Notes: generated by a model not told the origin, from the sequence alone. A stretch of DNA of 64,000 bases from Rikenellaceae bacterium (GCA_015059945.1 SUZJ01000001.1:124001-188000); one strand, 5' to 3'. Numbered from the stretch's first letter, positions 51,930-61,251 are shown. Made by a program: numbers and translations.

Positions 51930-53893
51930 AATATATTGCGTGCGGTCTGCTCGGCCATCTTGGTACGCACGGCCAGCAGGTTGTTAATCTGTGTGAGCAC
52001 CTCCAGATACTCGGCACTCTCGTCATCAAGCTCGGAGAGCAACTGCTGCTTCTCCTCAATCATCACCTCTATATACTTCGACTTGTAGAGCAGTATGGTC
52101 TTGGGTATAATCTTGCCCAGTCGCTCCTCTTCGCTCTCGATATAGATGTCGTGGTCCTTCCAGATTTGGCTCTGCTTGTAGTTGTCGTTCTCGGTGAGAA
52201 TATCCACCGCAGCCGAGCTCGCCTCGGGGTTGTCCATCTCTATAAAGTGGTGTTCGGGCACCTTTTCGCCCTCGGGCAGCTCTGCTCGATGCAGCTTGTA
52301 GCACTCCATAATGGCCCTGTAACGCCCGTCGAGAAATACCACTCCGTCGCCCTCAATATCGTTGATAATCGTTTCGGCCACATTGAAGGGGATGCGCTTC
52401 TTGCCATCTCTATAATCAAACGAGCAGTGGCCATACTTAATCAAGAAGCCCGCCAACTCCTTCTCCAACTCGGTCATACTGCTGCCCGCCTTGTACTTGC
52501 CCAGACTCACCAAGTCGGCCAGTTCGCGCTGCTCAATCCTCTGCTGCGCCTGCTGGCGACGTACAAACTCGTTGGTCTGGTTGTCGTAGGCGGTGCCCAT
52601 ACGCTTGCGCACAACCTCGTTGTTGAGAATCTCGAGCTCTATATCCATAACCTCGGCACACTCCTTGGCAAACAGCGAGCGCTGAATCTCGTTGGGTATC
52701 AGAGCAATGCTCGCCACCATATCACCAATCAGCTCGGCCTTGCGGATGGGATCTCTGCGTACCTCCTCGGCATAGAGTTCGGACTTGAAGCGGATGAAAT
52801 CCCTCTCGTGGGTGCGTATAAACTCCCTCACCTCGTCGGCCGTATGGCTGCGGGCGTAGGTATCGGGGTCCTCGCCCTCGGGCAGCACCACCACCCTCAC
52901 ATTGAGCCCCTCTTTGAGCACAAGGTCTACACCCTTGATGGCGGCTTTAACGCCTGCGCTGTCGCCGTCGAAGAGCAGCGTTATGTTGTTCGTAAAGCGA
53001 CTGATAACCCTCACCTGCTCGACCGTCAGAGCGGTACCCAGTGGTGCCACCACATTCTCGATACCCTTTTGGTGCATCTGCACCACGTCGAGGTTGCCCT
53101 CTACAAGTATACAATGGTTCTCTTTGGTTATGGCACTCTTGGCGAAGTAGATGCCGTAGAGATTGTTGCTCTTGCTGTAAACGGGGCTCTCGGGCGAATT
53201 GACATACTTGGCCTTGTTGTCGGCCGCGAGGGCACGACCACTAAAAGCCGTAACCCTACCACTGATGGTGTGGATGGGGAACATAGCCCTACCACAGAAG
53301 CGGTCGTAGTAACCACCCGTCTCGCGCTTAATCGTCAGGCCCGTATCGACCAGATATTTCTCTTTGTACCCCGCTGTCAGGGCCGCCTGAGTCATCACAT
53401 CGCCACGACCGGGGCAGTAGCCCAAGCCAAACTTGCGAATGGTGGCATCGGTGAGCCCTCGGCCCGCAAAGTAACTGCGTGCAACACTCAACCCCTCGTC
53501 GCTCTCGAAGATTGCCTTGGCAAAGTAGTCGGCCGCCCAAGCGTTGGCAATCATCATACTCTCTCTATCGTCGTTGCGCTGCTTCTCCTCGGGGGTCTCC
53601 TCGCGCTCCTCGACAGTGATGCCATACTTCTTGGCCACCCATTTGAGGGCCTCGACGTATGTGAGCCTCTCGTGCTCCATAACAAAAGTGATGGCGTTGC
53701 CACCCTTGCCACAACCGAAGCACTTGTAGAGCCCCTTGGAGGGCGACACCACAAACGAAGGGGTCTTTTCGTTGTGGAACGGACAGCACGCCGAATAGTT
53801 CACCCCTTTCTTTTTGAGTGAAACGAAGTCGCTGATGACCTCAACCACATTTGCTGCGGCGTATATTTTGTCGACTGTTGCCCTGTCTATCAT
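51926..53893 (-). CDS. dnaG: DNA primase
   Basis: 655 residues. N-terminal CHC2 zinc ribbon with ligands C37, H40, C58, C61. Toprim catalytic block: [15 protein letters not shown] (Glu) and [13 protein letters not shown] (DxD). The C-terminal part after about 430 is helical, for DnaB binding. Makes RNA primers at the fork. Typical length. Confidence 0.97.
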   Translation of the reverse strand: MIDRATVDKIYAAANVVEVISDFVSLKKKGVNYSACCPFHNEKTPSFVVSPSKGLYKCFGCGKGGNAITFVMEHERLTYVEALKWVAKKYGITVEEREETPEEKQRNDDRESMMIANAWAADYFAKAIFESDEGLSVARSYFAGRGLTDATIRKFGLGYCPGRGDVMTQAALTAGYKEKYLVDTGLTIKRETGGYYDRFCGRAMFPIHTISGRVTAFSGRALAADNKAKYVNSPESPVYSKSNNLYGIYFAKSAITKENHCILVEGNLDVVQMHQKGIENVVAPLGTALTVEQVRVISRFTNNITLLFDGDSAGVKAAIKGVDLVLKEGLNVRVVVLPEGEDPDTYARSHTADEVREFIRTHERDFIRFKSELYAEEVRRDPIRKAELIGDMVASIALIPNEIQRSLFAKECAEVMDIELEILNNEVVRKRMGTAYDNQTNEFVRRQQAQQRIEQRELADLVSLGKYKAGSSMTELEKELAGFLIKYGHCSFDYRDGKKRIPFNVAETIINDIEGDGVVFLDGRYRAIMECYKLHRAELPEGEKVPEHHFIEMDNPEASSAAVDILTENDNYKQSQIWKDHDIYIESEEERLGKIIPKTILLYKSKYIEVMIEEKQQLLSELDDESAEYLEVLTQINNLLAVRTKMAEQTARNIL

Positions 53894-53972
53894 AATTATT
53901 TCACAAATTGTAGCTGCTAATTAGTCGGTAAAGTTACAAAAAAGTAGCAAAATGCCAAAATCGCCCCCTATG

Positions 53973-54452
53973 TTACGCCCCCTTGAAGGTCCAACGCTTC
54001 TGCACCAGATAGCTGTAAACCACCGTTATGAGCGATGTGAGCACCTGTGCCCAGGTGGGGTAGATGTGGCACCACTCGACAAATAGTTTCAGGCAGATAT
54101 AGTTGATGGCTAGCGAGCCGAGGGTGCTGATGGTGTAGCGCACCAGACTCACGCGGTCGCTCAGGGGTGAGCCCTTGAACGAGATGCGGCTCTGCAACCA
54201 GTAGCCCGTCAGGAGCGTTATGGGAAAGGTTATGCCGAGTGCTGCGGTGTGGCGCGAGAGGTAGACAAACCCAAGATTGAGGTAGTCGAACCCCAGCAAC
54301 ACATCATACAGCAGCGCATATACAATCCAGTTGATGACCAGATTGCCACCGCCACACGCCGCATAGCGAAAGGTCTGCTGTGGTAGCAGCTTTCGTATGG
54401 GCCCGACGTAGAAGAGGTCTATCAGGCGGGTTATTAGTTGTGCCAATTTCAC
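53973..54452 (-). CDS. GtrA-family membrane protein
   Basis: 159 residues, four predicted TM helices. FRYAACGGGNLVINWIVYAL, PITLLTGYWLQSRISF, VRYTISTLGSLAINYI and VYSYLVQKRWTFK match GtrA, thought to flip polyprenyl-linked sugars or act in polysaccharide modification. No glycosyltransferase partner next to it. Confidence 0.88.
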   Translation of the reverse strand: MKLAQLITRLIDLFYVGPIRKLLPQQTFRYAACGGGNLVINWIVYALLYDVLLGFDYLNLGFVYLSRHTAALGITFPITLLTGYWLQSRISFKGSPLSDRVSLVRYTISTLGSLAINYICLKLFVEWCHIYPTWAQVLTSLITVVYSYLVQKRWTFKGA

Positions 54453-54481
54453 GTTATCTCTCTTTTAATTATTCATTACAA

Positions 54482-54646
54482 ACCCCTCCGCCCTTTGGGC
54501 ACCTCCCCTAACTTAGGGGAGGAGTAATTTGCAATCTCCCCTACGAAAGGGGAGTGGCCGTAGGCCGAGGGGTGGTCGAATTTGCCTGTGTGTCCTCACA
54601 CAGACCCCTCCGCCCTTCGGGCACCTCCCCTAACTTAGGGGAGGAG
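54482..54646. repeat. REP-like palindromic repeats, copies A, B (inverted) and C
   Basis: Copy A 54482-54524 and copy C 54604-54646 share the 43-bp core ACCCCTCCGCCCTT.GGGCAC followed by CTCCCCTAACTTAGGGGAGG. Copy B 54535-54575 is a diverged inverted copy (CTCCCCTACGAAAGGGGAG, then a GAGGGGT end). Each copy contains the stem CTCCCCTAA/TTAGGGGAG. Between B and C lies a hairpin TGTGTG/CACACA. Together with copy D at 55048-55090 they flank the DUF559 gene. Confidence 0.85.
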
Positions 54647-54668
54647 TTTTTGGGGGGTTATTGCGTTT

Positions 54669-55031
54669 TTATCTAAGGTTATCTTTTATCACATTTATCA
54701 CCCAATCGCTCTCTTTCCAAACCGATTGATTGGGTACTCTCAATACCTTTATACCTTCTCGCTCCAAATACTTTGTTCTTGCCTCGTCATATTTAATAAC
54801 CTCATCAGCAGAGTGTTGTATGCCATCCAACTCCACAGCCAACTTCGCTTGCGGGCAATAAAAATCCATAACGTATGGCCCTACCGAGAATTGTCGTCGC
54901 CACTTAAAGCCATCCAATTGCTTGCCTTTAAGTAGTGTCCACAACGCATTTTCTTCAGGAGTTGTTTTGCGTCGCAACCTCTTCCGTAGGTCAAGTTGCT
55001 CGGGTTGGTTATGAGTTCGTTGTTTATTCAT
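54669..55031 (-). CDS. DUF559 (Vsr/PD-(D/E)XK-like) endonuclease-domain protein
   Basis: 120 residues. RKRLRRKTTPEENALWTLLK, the strand GYKWRRQF-type FKWRRQFSVGPYVMDFYCP, and LAVELDGIQH form the PD-(D/E)XK core: Asp in VMDFYC and Glu in VELDG are the metal ligands. GIKVLRVPNQSV follows. DUF559 proteins are related to the Vsr mismatch endonuclease; activity here is unproven. The gene is bracketed by inverted copies of a 43-bp REP-like repeat (54604-54646 and 55048-55090), which suggests a single-gene mobile or domesticated unit. Confidence 0.88.
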   Translation of the reverse strand: MNKQRTHNQPEQLDLRKRLRRKTTPEENALWTLLKGKQLDGFKWRRQFSVGPYVMDFYCPQAKLAVELDGIQHSADEVIKYDEARTKYLEREGIKVLRVPNQSVWKESDWVINVIKDNLR

Positions 55032-55047
55032 CCAATACTAAAAACTA

Positions 55048-55090
55048 CTCCTCCCCTAAGTTAGGGGAGGTGCCTAAAGGGCGGAGGGGT
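55048..55090. repeat. REP-like repeat copy D, inverted relative to A and C
   Basis: Reverse complement agrees with copy C at 41 of 43 positions, and the matching CAG continues 3 bp beyond the end. It sits 16 bp upstream of the DUF559 start, forming the second terminal inverted repeat. Confidence 0.85.
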
Positions 55091-55111
55091 CTGTAAAAAC
55101 AATCGCCCAAT

Positions 55112-57118
55112 CTACACTTTTTTGCCTTGTAGCTCGTACATCCTGTCGCGCCACAGGGCCGCCTGGGCAAAGTCGAGCGCCTTGGCCGCCTCCTCCATAC
55201 GGCGGCGGGCATCGTTGATGGCTATCTCGCGCTCGGCAACCGAGTAGACCCCACTCACATCGGCCGCAATCTGCACTCCCCCACCCAGCGGATAGGGCTC
55301 CAAGCTCTGGGCCGAAGTGGTACCCGCAATGGTGGTACGAGTATAGCGTTTAATCTGCGTGGGTACCAGTCCGTTGGCCTCGTTATAGGCCATCTGCTTG
55401 GCGCGTCGGCGGCTACTCTCGTCAATGGCCGCCTTCATAGCATCGGTAATCTTATCGGCATACATAATCACTCGGCCCTCGACATTTCGTGCAGCGCGGC
55501 CTGCCGTCTGCGTAAGTGCCCTCTCGCTACGCAGGAAGCCCTCCTTGTCGGCATCAAGAATGGCCACCAGAGCCACCTCGGGCAGGTCGAGGCCCTCGCG
55601 CAGAAGGTTTACGCCCACCAACACATCAAACGAGCCCGCTTTGAGGTCTTCGAGAATTTGCACGCGGTCGAAGGTATCGACGTCGGAGTGTATATAGCGA
55701 TTGCGCACACCCACACGGTCGAAGTATTTTGAGAGTTCCTCGGCCATACGTTTGGTGAGGGTAGTGACCAGCACTCTCTGCCCCTTGTGGGTACACTGCC
55801 TAATCTCTTCGAGCAGGTCATCGACCTGATTGTCGGTCGGGCGCACCTCAATCTCGGGGTCGAGCAGACCTGTGGGGCGGATGAGTTGCTCGACCACCAC
55901 ACCCTCGCATCGGATAAGCTCGTAGTCGGCAGGGGTGGCCGAAACGTAGAGCACCGTACGAGCCAACTGCTCAAACTCGGTGAACATCAGTGGGCGGTTA
56001 TCCACCGCTGCGGGCAGGCGGAAGCCATACTCCACCAAGTTCTCCTTGCGGGCCCTGTCGCCACCATACATCGCCCTGATTTGGGGCACCGTAACGTGGC
56101 TCTCGTCGATGACCAGCAGAAAATCATCGGGGAAGTAGTCCAACAGACAGAAGGGCCTATCGCCGGGCTTGCGACCATCCATATAGCGCGAGTAGTTCTC
56201 GATACCCGAGCAGTAGCCCAACTCTTTTATCATCTCCAAGTCGTACTCGACACGCTGTTTGATGCGCTGAGCCTCGGTGGGGCGCCCCTCCTTCTCGAAC
56301 TCTTCGATGCGCACTGCAAGGTCGTTCTGAATCTCGCGAATGGCTCGCTCGGTGCGCTCCTTGGTCGTTACAAATAGGTTTGCGGGGTAGATGGTAACCT
56401 CGGCCAACTCCTCTACTCTGGCACCCGTTTGGGGATCGATGCGGTAGAGGGCCTCTATCTCGTCACCAAACATCGAGATACGATAGGCATCGCTGTTGGC
56501 ATACGAGGGCATAACGTCTATGGTATCGCCCTTGACGCGGAAGGTGGCGGGCTCCAAGTAGCGCTCGCTGCGTGTGTAAAGGGCATCGACAAAGCGGTAG
56601 AGCAGTTTGCGCTGCGAAATCTCATCGCCCAGACGGAGGGTTATGCTGTTGGCGTGGAAATCTTCGGGGTTGCCGATGCCATACAAACACGACACGCTCG
56701 ACACGACAATCACATCCCTGCGGCCCGACAGTAGCGAGGCGGTAGTGTGGAGCCTAAGCTTCTCTATTTCGTCGTTTATGGCCAGATCCTTCTCGATGTA
56801 GGTATCGCTGGCGGGCAGGTAGGCTTCGGGCTGGTAGTAGTCGTAGTACGACACAAAGTACTCGACGGCATTGTCGGGAAAGAAGGCCTTGAACTCGCTA
56901 TAGAGCTGTGCCGCAAGGGTTTTGTTGTGGCTGAGCACCAGTGTTGGGCGGTTGAGCCTCTCGACCACATTGGCCACCGTAAAGGTCTTACCCGAGCCCG
57001 TAACGCCCATAAGGGTAGTCTGGCTGCCCACACCACCCCCAATCGAGCTCACGAGCTCTTCGATAGCCTCGGGCTGGTCGCCCGTTGGCTTGTAGTCCGA
57101 TACGAGTTTGAAGTCCAT
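55112..57118 (-). CDS. uvrB: Excinuclease ABC subunit B
   Basis: 668 residues. DNA-damage verification helicase of nucleotide excision repair. P-loop GVTGSGKT at residues 38-45, the beta-hairpin YYDYYQPEAYLP, helicase motifs IDESHV and QTAGRAARN, and a C-terminal UVR domain (about 632-665) that binds UvrC. Full length. Confidence 0.97.
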   Translation of the reverse strand: MDFKLVSDYKPTGDQPEAIEELVSSIGGGVGSQTTLMGVTGSGKTFTVANVVERLNRPTLVLSHNKTLAAQLYSEFKAFFPDNAVEYFVSYYDYYQPEAYLPASDTYIEKDLAINDEIEKLRLHTTASLLSGRRDVIVVSSVSCLYGIGNPEDFHANSITLRLGDEISQRKLLYRFVDALYTRSERYLEPATFRVKGDTIDVMPSYANSDAYRISMFGDEIEALYRIDPQTGARVEELAEVTIYPANLFVTTKERTERAIREIQNDLAVRIEEFEKEGRPTEAQRIKQRVEYDLEMIKELGYCSGIENYSRYMDGRKPGDRPFCLLDYFPDDFLLVIDESHVTVPQIRAMYGGDRARKENLVEYGFRLPAAVDNRPLMFTEFEQLARTVLYVSATPADYELIRCEGVVVEQLIRPTGLLDPEIEVRPTDNQVDDLLEEIRQCTHKGQRVLVTTLTKRMAEELSKYFDRVGVRNRYIHSDVDTFDRVQILEDLKAGSFDVLVGVNLLREGLDLPEVALVAILDADKEGFLRSERALTQTAGRAARNVEGRVIMYADKITDAMKAAIDESSRRRAKQMAYNEANGLVPTQIKRYTRTTIAGTTSAQSLEPYPLGGGVQIAADVSGVYSVAEREIAINDARRRMEEAAKALDFAQAALWRDRMYELQGKKV

Positions 57119-57130
57119 ACAACTTGTTTG

Positions 57131-57318
57131 GTCTAACGTCTAACGTCCAACGTCTAACGACTAAGGGCTAAGAGTTATAGGAGATTTAGGAGATATTGGA
57201 GTAATAAGCACAATATGACTCCTATTACTCTTAGTTCTCTTATAACTCTCATAATTCTCATTTCGTCGGTCGTCGGTCGTCGGTCGTCGGTCGACGGTTG
57301 ACGGTCGACGGTCGACGT
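57131..57318. repeat. Tandem heptamer repeats and palindromic 9-mers upstream of uvrB
   Basis: Block 1 (57131-57165): four GTCTAAC-type heptamers. Block 2 (57169-57260): imperfect inverted repeat of GAGTTATA/GGAGTAATA and TATTACTC/TATAACTC units. Block 3 (57264-57318): CGTCGGT-type heptamers shading into GTCGACG units. No spacer structure as in CRISPR arrays. Confidence 0.75.
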
Positions 57319-57323
57319 TTTTG

Positions 57324-57395
57324 TAGCCCCGAGCGGAATCGAACCGCTATCGTAAGAACCGGAATCTCAAATTTTATCCATTAAACTACGGGGCC
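57324..57395 (-). tRNA. tRNA-Arg (anticodon CCG)
   Basis: 72 nt. Acceptor GGCCCCG pairs with CGGGGCT (first pair G-T), D-stem GTTT/AAAT, anticodon stem TGAGA/TCTTA with loop TTCCGGT (anticodon CCG), T-loop GGTTCGATTCC. No encoded CCA. A hairpin CCCACAC/GTGTGGG sits at 57411-57427 upstream. Confidence 0.93.
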
Positions 57396-57455
57396 TCGCG
57401 CCTACTTTTTCCCACACAAAGTGTGGGAGCAGGAGTACAAAGATTGCAATTTTAT

Positions 57456-57485
57456 TTGAAACATCATAACTTTTGCGTAGATTTG
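57456..57485 (+). promoter_or_regulatory. Promoter of the histidine kinase gene
   Basis: TTTG at 57455-57458 and perfect -7 box TAGATTTG at 57478-57485, spacing 19. ATG at 57527. Confidence 0.75.
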
Positions 57486-57526
57486 CTTTCCGTACCAACA
57501 ACTCTACAAATCTACAAAACCGGAAT

Positions 57527-58576
57527 ATGAAAATAAAAACCATTAGCGGAGCCGCCCTCATAGTCAGCCTTATCACCCTCTTCTGTGTGGTGATTGGCGT
57601 AATCTTGGGCCACCTCTTCGATGCCGCCTACTGGTGGTCGGGCATCCTCTTTGCCTTCGGCTGCGGACTTGTGCTCTTTTTCAGCACCAAGGAAGTCATA
57701 TCCAACTTCTTCATCCAGCGCATCAAACCCCTCTATCGCGTGGTGCTGGGGCGCGACATCAAGACTGCCGAGCTCACTGCCGAGTTGGAGCGCTTTCCCA
57801 ACACCGAGCGCAGCGTAACAGCCGAGCTGAACCACTGGGCCGAGCAAAACCAAAAGGAGATTGCCCGACTGAAAGAGAACGAGAAGTACCGCAAAGAGTT
57901 TGTGGGCAACGTGTCGCACGAAATCAAAACCCCCATTTTCAACATTCAGGGCTACATCTCTACCCTGCTTGACGGCGGAATGAACGACCCCACCATACTG
58001 CGTCGCTATCTGGAGCGCAGCGAGAAGAGTATCGACCGACTGATAAACATCACCAACGACCTCGAAGCCATCTCCAAGTTGGAGTCCAATGTGCTGAACC
58101 TCAACTACGAGCGCTTTGACATTGCGGCCCTCACGCGCAACATTGTAGACACCATCGAGTTTGAGGCCACCAAGCGCCAGATAACCATCAACGTCGGCTG
58201 GGAGTCGTCGCAACCCTACCCTCCCGTATGGGTAAAGGCCGACTGCTACTACATCGAGCAGGTGCTCATAAACCTCATAATCAACTCTATCCGCTACGGC
58301 AACGAGGGCGGTTGCACCACCATCAAGTTTATAGACCTCTTTGACAAGGTGTTGATAGAGGTGCGCGACAATGGCCGAGGCATTGCCAAAGAGGATATAC
58401 CCAGGGTTTTCGAGCGTTTCTACCGCACCGACAAGGGGCGCTCGCGCGAGCAGGGTGGCACAGGTCTGGGCCTCTCGATTGTAAAACACGTATTAGAGGC
58501 ACACGGCGAAACCATCAATCTGCGTAGCGAATTGGGCGTCGGAAGTACTTTTTCGTTCACTTTGAGCAAGAGTTAA
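57527..58576 (+). CDS. Two-component sensor histidine kinase (PhoR-like)
   Basis: 349 residues from the ATG at 57527, downstream of the promoter; an open frame from 57473 would begin upstream of or inside the -7 box. Two TM helices (about 7-29 and 37-53) with almost no periplasmic loop, so any signal is probably sensed in the membrane or cytoplasm. HisKA with phospho-acceptor His131 (NVSHEIKTPIFNIQGYI), N-box NLIINSIRYG, G1 DNGRGIA, G2 GGTGLGLSIV. No response regulator in the window, so an orphan or split pair. It lies upstream of lgt. Confidence 0.93.
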   Translation: MKIKTISGAALIVSLITLFCVVIGVILGHLFDAAYWWSGILFAFGCGLVLFFSTKEVISNFFIQRIKPLYRVVLGRDIKTAELTAELERFPNTERSVTAELNHWAEQNQKEIARLKENEKYRKEFVGNVSHEIKTPIFNIQGYISTLLDGGMNDPTILRRYLERSEKSIDRLINITNDLEAISKLESNVLNLNYERFDIAALTRNIVDTIEFEATKRQITINVGWESSQPYPPVWVKADCYYIEQVLINLIINSIRYGNEGGCTTIKFIDLFDKVLIEVRDNGRGIAKEDIPRVFERFYRTDKGRSREQGGTGLGLSIVKHVLEAHGETINLRSELGVGSTFSFTLSKS

Positions 58577-58672
58577 GAGTTTTTTCACTACCTTTACGCC
58601 AAAGTGGGCCGCCCCAAAGGGCATAAACCACACAGCAAACTACACACAACAAACTAAAACCAACGAAAAACA

Positions 58673-59572
58673 ATGACTCCACTATCGGCAATAGTATGGA
58701 ATGTCGACCCCACATTCTTCTCGCTCTTTGGGCTTGAAATACGCTACTATGGTGTGCTGTGGGCTGTGGCTTTCCTGCTCGGTATCTACTACTTTACCAA
58801 ATTCTGCAAACACGAACAACTGCCCGACCGACTGGTCGACTCGATGTTCTGGTGCGCCACAATTCTTGCAATCGTGGGCGCAAGGCTGGGCCACTGCCTC
58901 TTCTATGAGCCCGAGGTCTACTTGGCCGACCCGCTGCGTATGCTCAACATCCGCGAGGGCGGTATGGCCAGCCACGGTGCTGCCATAGGCTTCCTGCTGG
59001 GCCTGACCATCTTTGCCATTGCAAACAAGATGCCTTTCTGGTGGGGTGCCGACCGCATAATGATACCCGTAGCCATTGGTGGCGCAGGTGTACGCATCGG
59101 CAACCTTATGAACTCCGAAATCTATGGTGGCCCAACCGACCTGCCCTGGGGCTTTGTGTTCCAGAGGGCTGGCGAAACACAGCCTATGCACCCAACTCAA
59201 ATCTACGAGGCGCTGTGCTACATCATCGTGTTCCTCATTCTGCTGTGGCTCTACTTCAAGCGTGACGCAGGGCGCAAGCACCCCGGTCTGATGTTTGGCG
59301 TGGGCCTTATCGGCATCTTTGTTGCACGTTTTATAATCGAGTACATCAAGAACGACCAGGTGGGCTTCGAGGAGGGTATGCGTAGCGCCATAGGTATGAA
59401 TATGGGGCAGTTGCTCAGCATCCCCTTTGTGGTTATAGGCATCGTTTTGGTAATCGTAGGTCTGCACAACAAGCCCCAGCACATAGCTTGGGCCGAGGCC
59501 GAAAAAGCTGCCGCCAACGCCAAGCCCAAGGCCAAAAAAGTGGCACCCCCAAAGGCCAAAAACAGCAAATAA
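58673..59572 (+). CDS. lgt: Prolipoprotein diacylglyceryl transferase
   Basis: 299 residues. Attaches diacylglycerol to the lipobox Cys of prolipoproteins in the inner membrane. Six to seven TM helices; GGMASHGAAIGFL and the signature GGAGVRIGNLMNSEIYG with the essential Arg, plus HPTQIYEALCYI. The C terminus extends about 30 residues as an Ala/Lys-rich cytosolic tail (AEKAAANAKPKAKKVAPPKA). Its products are needed by the many lipoproteins encoded in this window. Confidence 0.95.
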   Translation: MTPLSAIVWNVDPTFFSLFGLEIRYYGVLWAVAFLLGIYYFTKFCKHEQLPDRLVDSMFWCATILAIVGARLGHCLFYEPEVYLADPLRMLNIREGGMASHGAAIGFLLGLTIFAIANKMPFWWGADRIMIPVAIGGAGVRIGNLMNSEIYGGPTDLPWGFVFQRAGETQPMHPTQIYEALCYIIVFLILLWLYFKRDAGRKHPGLMFGVGLIGIFVARFIIEYIKNDQVGFEEGMRSAIGMNMGQLLSIPFVVIGIVLVIVGLHNKPQHIAWAEAEKAAANAKPKAKKVAPPKAKNSK

Positions 59573-59620
59573 CAGCGGGGGCTCTGACACCTAATAGTAA
59601 AACCTTACAACAAACACAAT

Positions 59621-60421
59621 ATGAGCGCAGTAGTAAACAAATTGATATTCAACTGCTTGGTGCAGTATGGCAACGTGGCGATGCCTGGCGTGGGCTCGCT
59701 CGAAGTGGTCTCGGGCTCGGCACACCACACCCCAAAAAGTGTGCGCTTCACAAGCCACATCAAAGATAGCCACATCCCCGTAACCGAAATTATAGCCGAG
59801 CAGGGTAACCTCTCGCCCGAAGCTGCCGAGGCCCTCTACCAAGAGTGGCTCGCAGGGGCTCGTGGAGTAAATGGCGAGCTGACCATCGAAGGGGTGGGTG
59901 TGCTAACCATCAAAGGTAGTGTGGCCATTGCCGACGAACTCAACCGAGCCCTCAATGGCGACAGCCTGCCCGCAGCAGCCGCACTGCCCAAGCGCAAGTG
60001 CAACCTGCTGTGGTTGTGGATTTTGTTAGGCGTAGTTGCCGTTGGCCTTATAATCTGGCTGCTGTTCTGCCCCTGCTGCGGTGGCAAGTGCACCAAAGAG
60101 GAGCCCGCAGTAGAGGTGGTAGAGGTGGTCGAAGAGCCTGTCGTAGAGGAAGTTGCGCCCGAGGAACCAAAGGTTACCCCTCCCGCCCCCAACAAGCGTT
60201 ACAACGTAGCTGTGGGTGTCTTTTCGATTAAGTATAACGCGCGCGCCTGCGCCAAGCAAGACCCTCTGGGCATTGGTGCCGAGAACTACACCATCACCCC
60301 CTTCCCCAGCGGTCTGTGGGTAGTGATTGCCTACGCCAGCGACAGTCTCAGCGATGCCGAGCGTATGCGCAAGGAGTACAAGAAGATTCAGCCCGACGTG
60401 TGGGTTTACCGCAGGTGGTAG
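59621..60421 (+). CDS. HU-CCDC81-type and SPOR-domain membrane protein
   Basis: 266 residues. Residues 1-115: HU-like domain of the Bacteroidetes CCDC81/HU-DNA-binding type (FNCLVQYGNVAMPGVGSLEV, VNGELTIEGVGVLTIKG). TM at about 128-149 (NLLWLWILLGVVAVGLIIWL). Val/Glu-rich linker. C-terminal SPOR domain, residues about 193-266 (YNVAVGVFSIKYNARACAKQ, LWVVIAYASDSLSDAERM), which binds denuded peptidoglycan at septa. The arrangement links a cytoplasmic, possibly DNA- or self-binding domain to the division site. It is common in the phylum but its function is not settled. Confidence 0.85.
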   Translation: MSAVVNKLIFNCLVQYGNVAMPGVGSLEVVSGSAHHTPKSVRFTSHIKDSHIPVTEIIAEQGNLSPEAAEALYQEWLAGARGVNGELTIEGVGVLTIKGSVAIADELNRALNGDSLPAAAALPKRKCNLLWLWILLGVVAVGLIIWLLFCPCCGGKCTKEEPAVEVVEVVEEPVVEEVAPEEPKVTPPAPNKRYNVAVGVFSIKYNARACAKQDPLGIGAENYTITPFPSGLWVVIAYASDSLSDAERMRKEYKKIQPDVWVYRRW

Positions 60422-60505
60422 CCCGCCACTCAGTTGCTTTTGGGTGGTGGTTGGTGCCGATGTTTTGGGCCTTACTGCTTGACATTAAAATTTTGCGACT
60501 TGGAA

Positions 60506-61156
60506 ATGCCTATGAGAAGCCTTTTTGCACTACTGGTTAGTATTGGCGCAATGCTATTTACGGGGTGCGATGTAGACGACATTCCCCTAAATTCCCAGCG
60601 GACCTATACCCTCACCGAAGAGCTATCGGCAATCGTTGTGTCGGATGGGATTGATATTGTTGTGGACAGCTCGCTACCCCACGACCAAGTGGTTGCAATG
60701 ACCAACGCCAAGGGGTTTAACCATCTTAACATAGATGTTTCCCGAGGTGTTCTGCACATCGACATACGAGGTATTGTTCTGGGCCCCACGCGCAATGTTG
60801 TCCGTGTGCCTTCGTTTGACTACGAGAGAATAGATGTAAATGGAGGTAGCGACTTTGCTTGGCATAGCTGTGGTAGCGATGTGCTTTCGGTGTCGGCATC
60901 GGGGGGCTCGGACTGCGAGGTTAGTGGCGCCACCAAACGACTCTATATCGAGGCCTCGGGTGGCTCGGACATTGATTGCGGTGGGTTGAGTGCCGAAGAT
61001 GTTACGATCGATGCGTCGGGCGGCTCGGATGTTGATGCTTGCGCCAGTAACACGCTCTCGCTGACAGCATCAGGTGGCTCGGACATACACATCACAGGCA
61101 ATCCCCAGATGAAAAAGTGCGACCTATCGGGCGGCTCAGATGTAGATTTTAATTGA
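60506..61156 (+). CDS. GIN-domain (DUF2807) lipoprotein
   Basis: 216 residues from the ATG at 60506 (60512 also possible). Lipobox Cys in GAMLFTGCDVDD. DUF2807 'head GIN' domain: the beta-helix repeat unit x-SGGSD-x appears five times plus one NGGSD (from about residue 120 to the end), a strikingly regular periodicity of about 20 residues. Predicted right-handed beta-helix at the outer membrane; role as a putative adhesin is inferred by family name only. Terminator follows. Confidence 0.85.
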   Translation: MPMRSLFALLVSIGAMLFTGCDVDDIPLNSQRTYTLTEELSAIVVSDGIDIVVDSSLPHDQVVAMTNAKGFNHLNIDVSRGVLHIDIRGIVLGPTRNVVRVPSFDYERIDVNGGSDFAWHSCGSDVLSVSASGGSDCEVSGATKRLYIEASGGSDIDCGGLSAEDVTIDASGGSDVDACASNTLSLTASGGSDIHITGNPQMKKCDLSGGSDVDFN

Positions 61157-61222
61157 CGTTAGTTTGGCAAATTTGGCGAAACCGATGTTCATTAGGACAT
61201 AGTAAACCAAACAAAAAGAGAG

Positions 61223-61251
61223 GCTCGGCAACTGTTTGCCGAGCTTTTTTT
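61223..61251 (+). terminator. Terminator after the GIN-domain gene
   Basis: GCTCGGCAA (61223-61231) / TTGCCGAGC (61236-61244), loop CTGT, then seven T. The same stem-loop recurs at 63132. Confidence 0.9.

Noticed and set aside
52151..53821. 556-codon open frame antisense to dnaG
   Set aside because: Same reason; dnaG on the other strand has all its catalytic motifs.
57264..57318. Short-period repeats as a CRISPR array
   Set aside because: Period is 7 bp with no unique spacers and no cas genes in the window.
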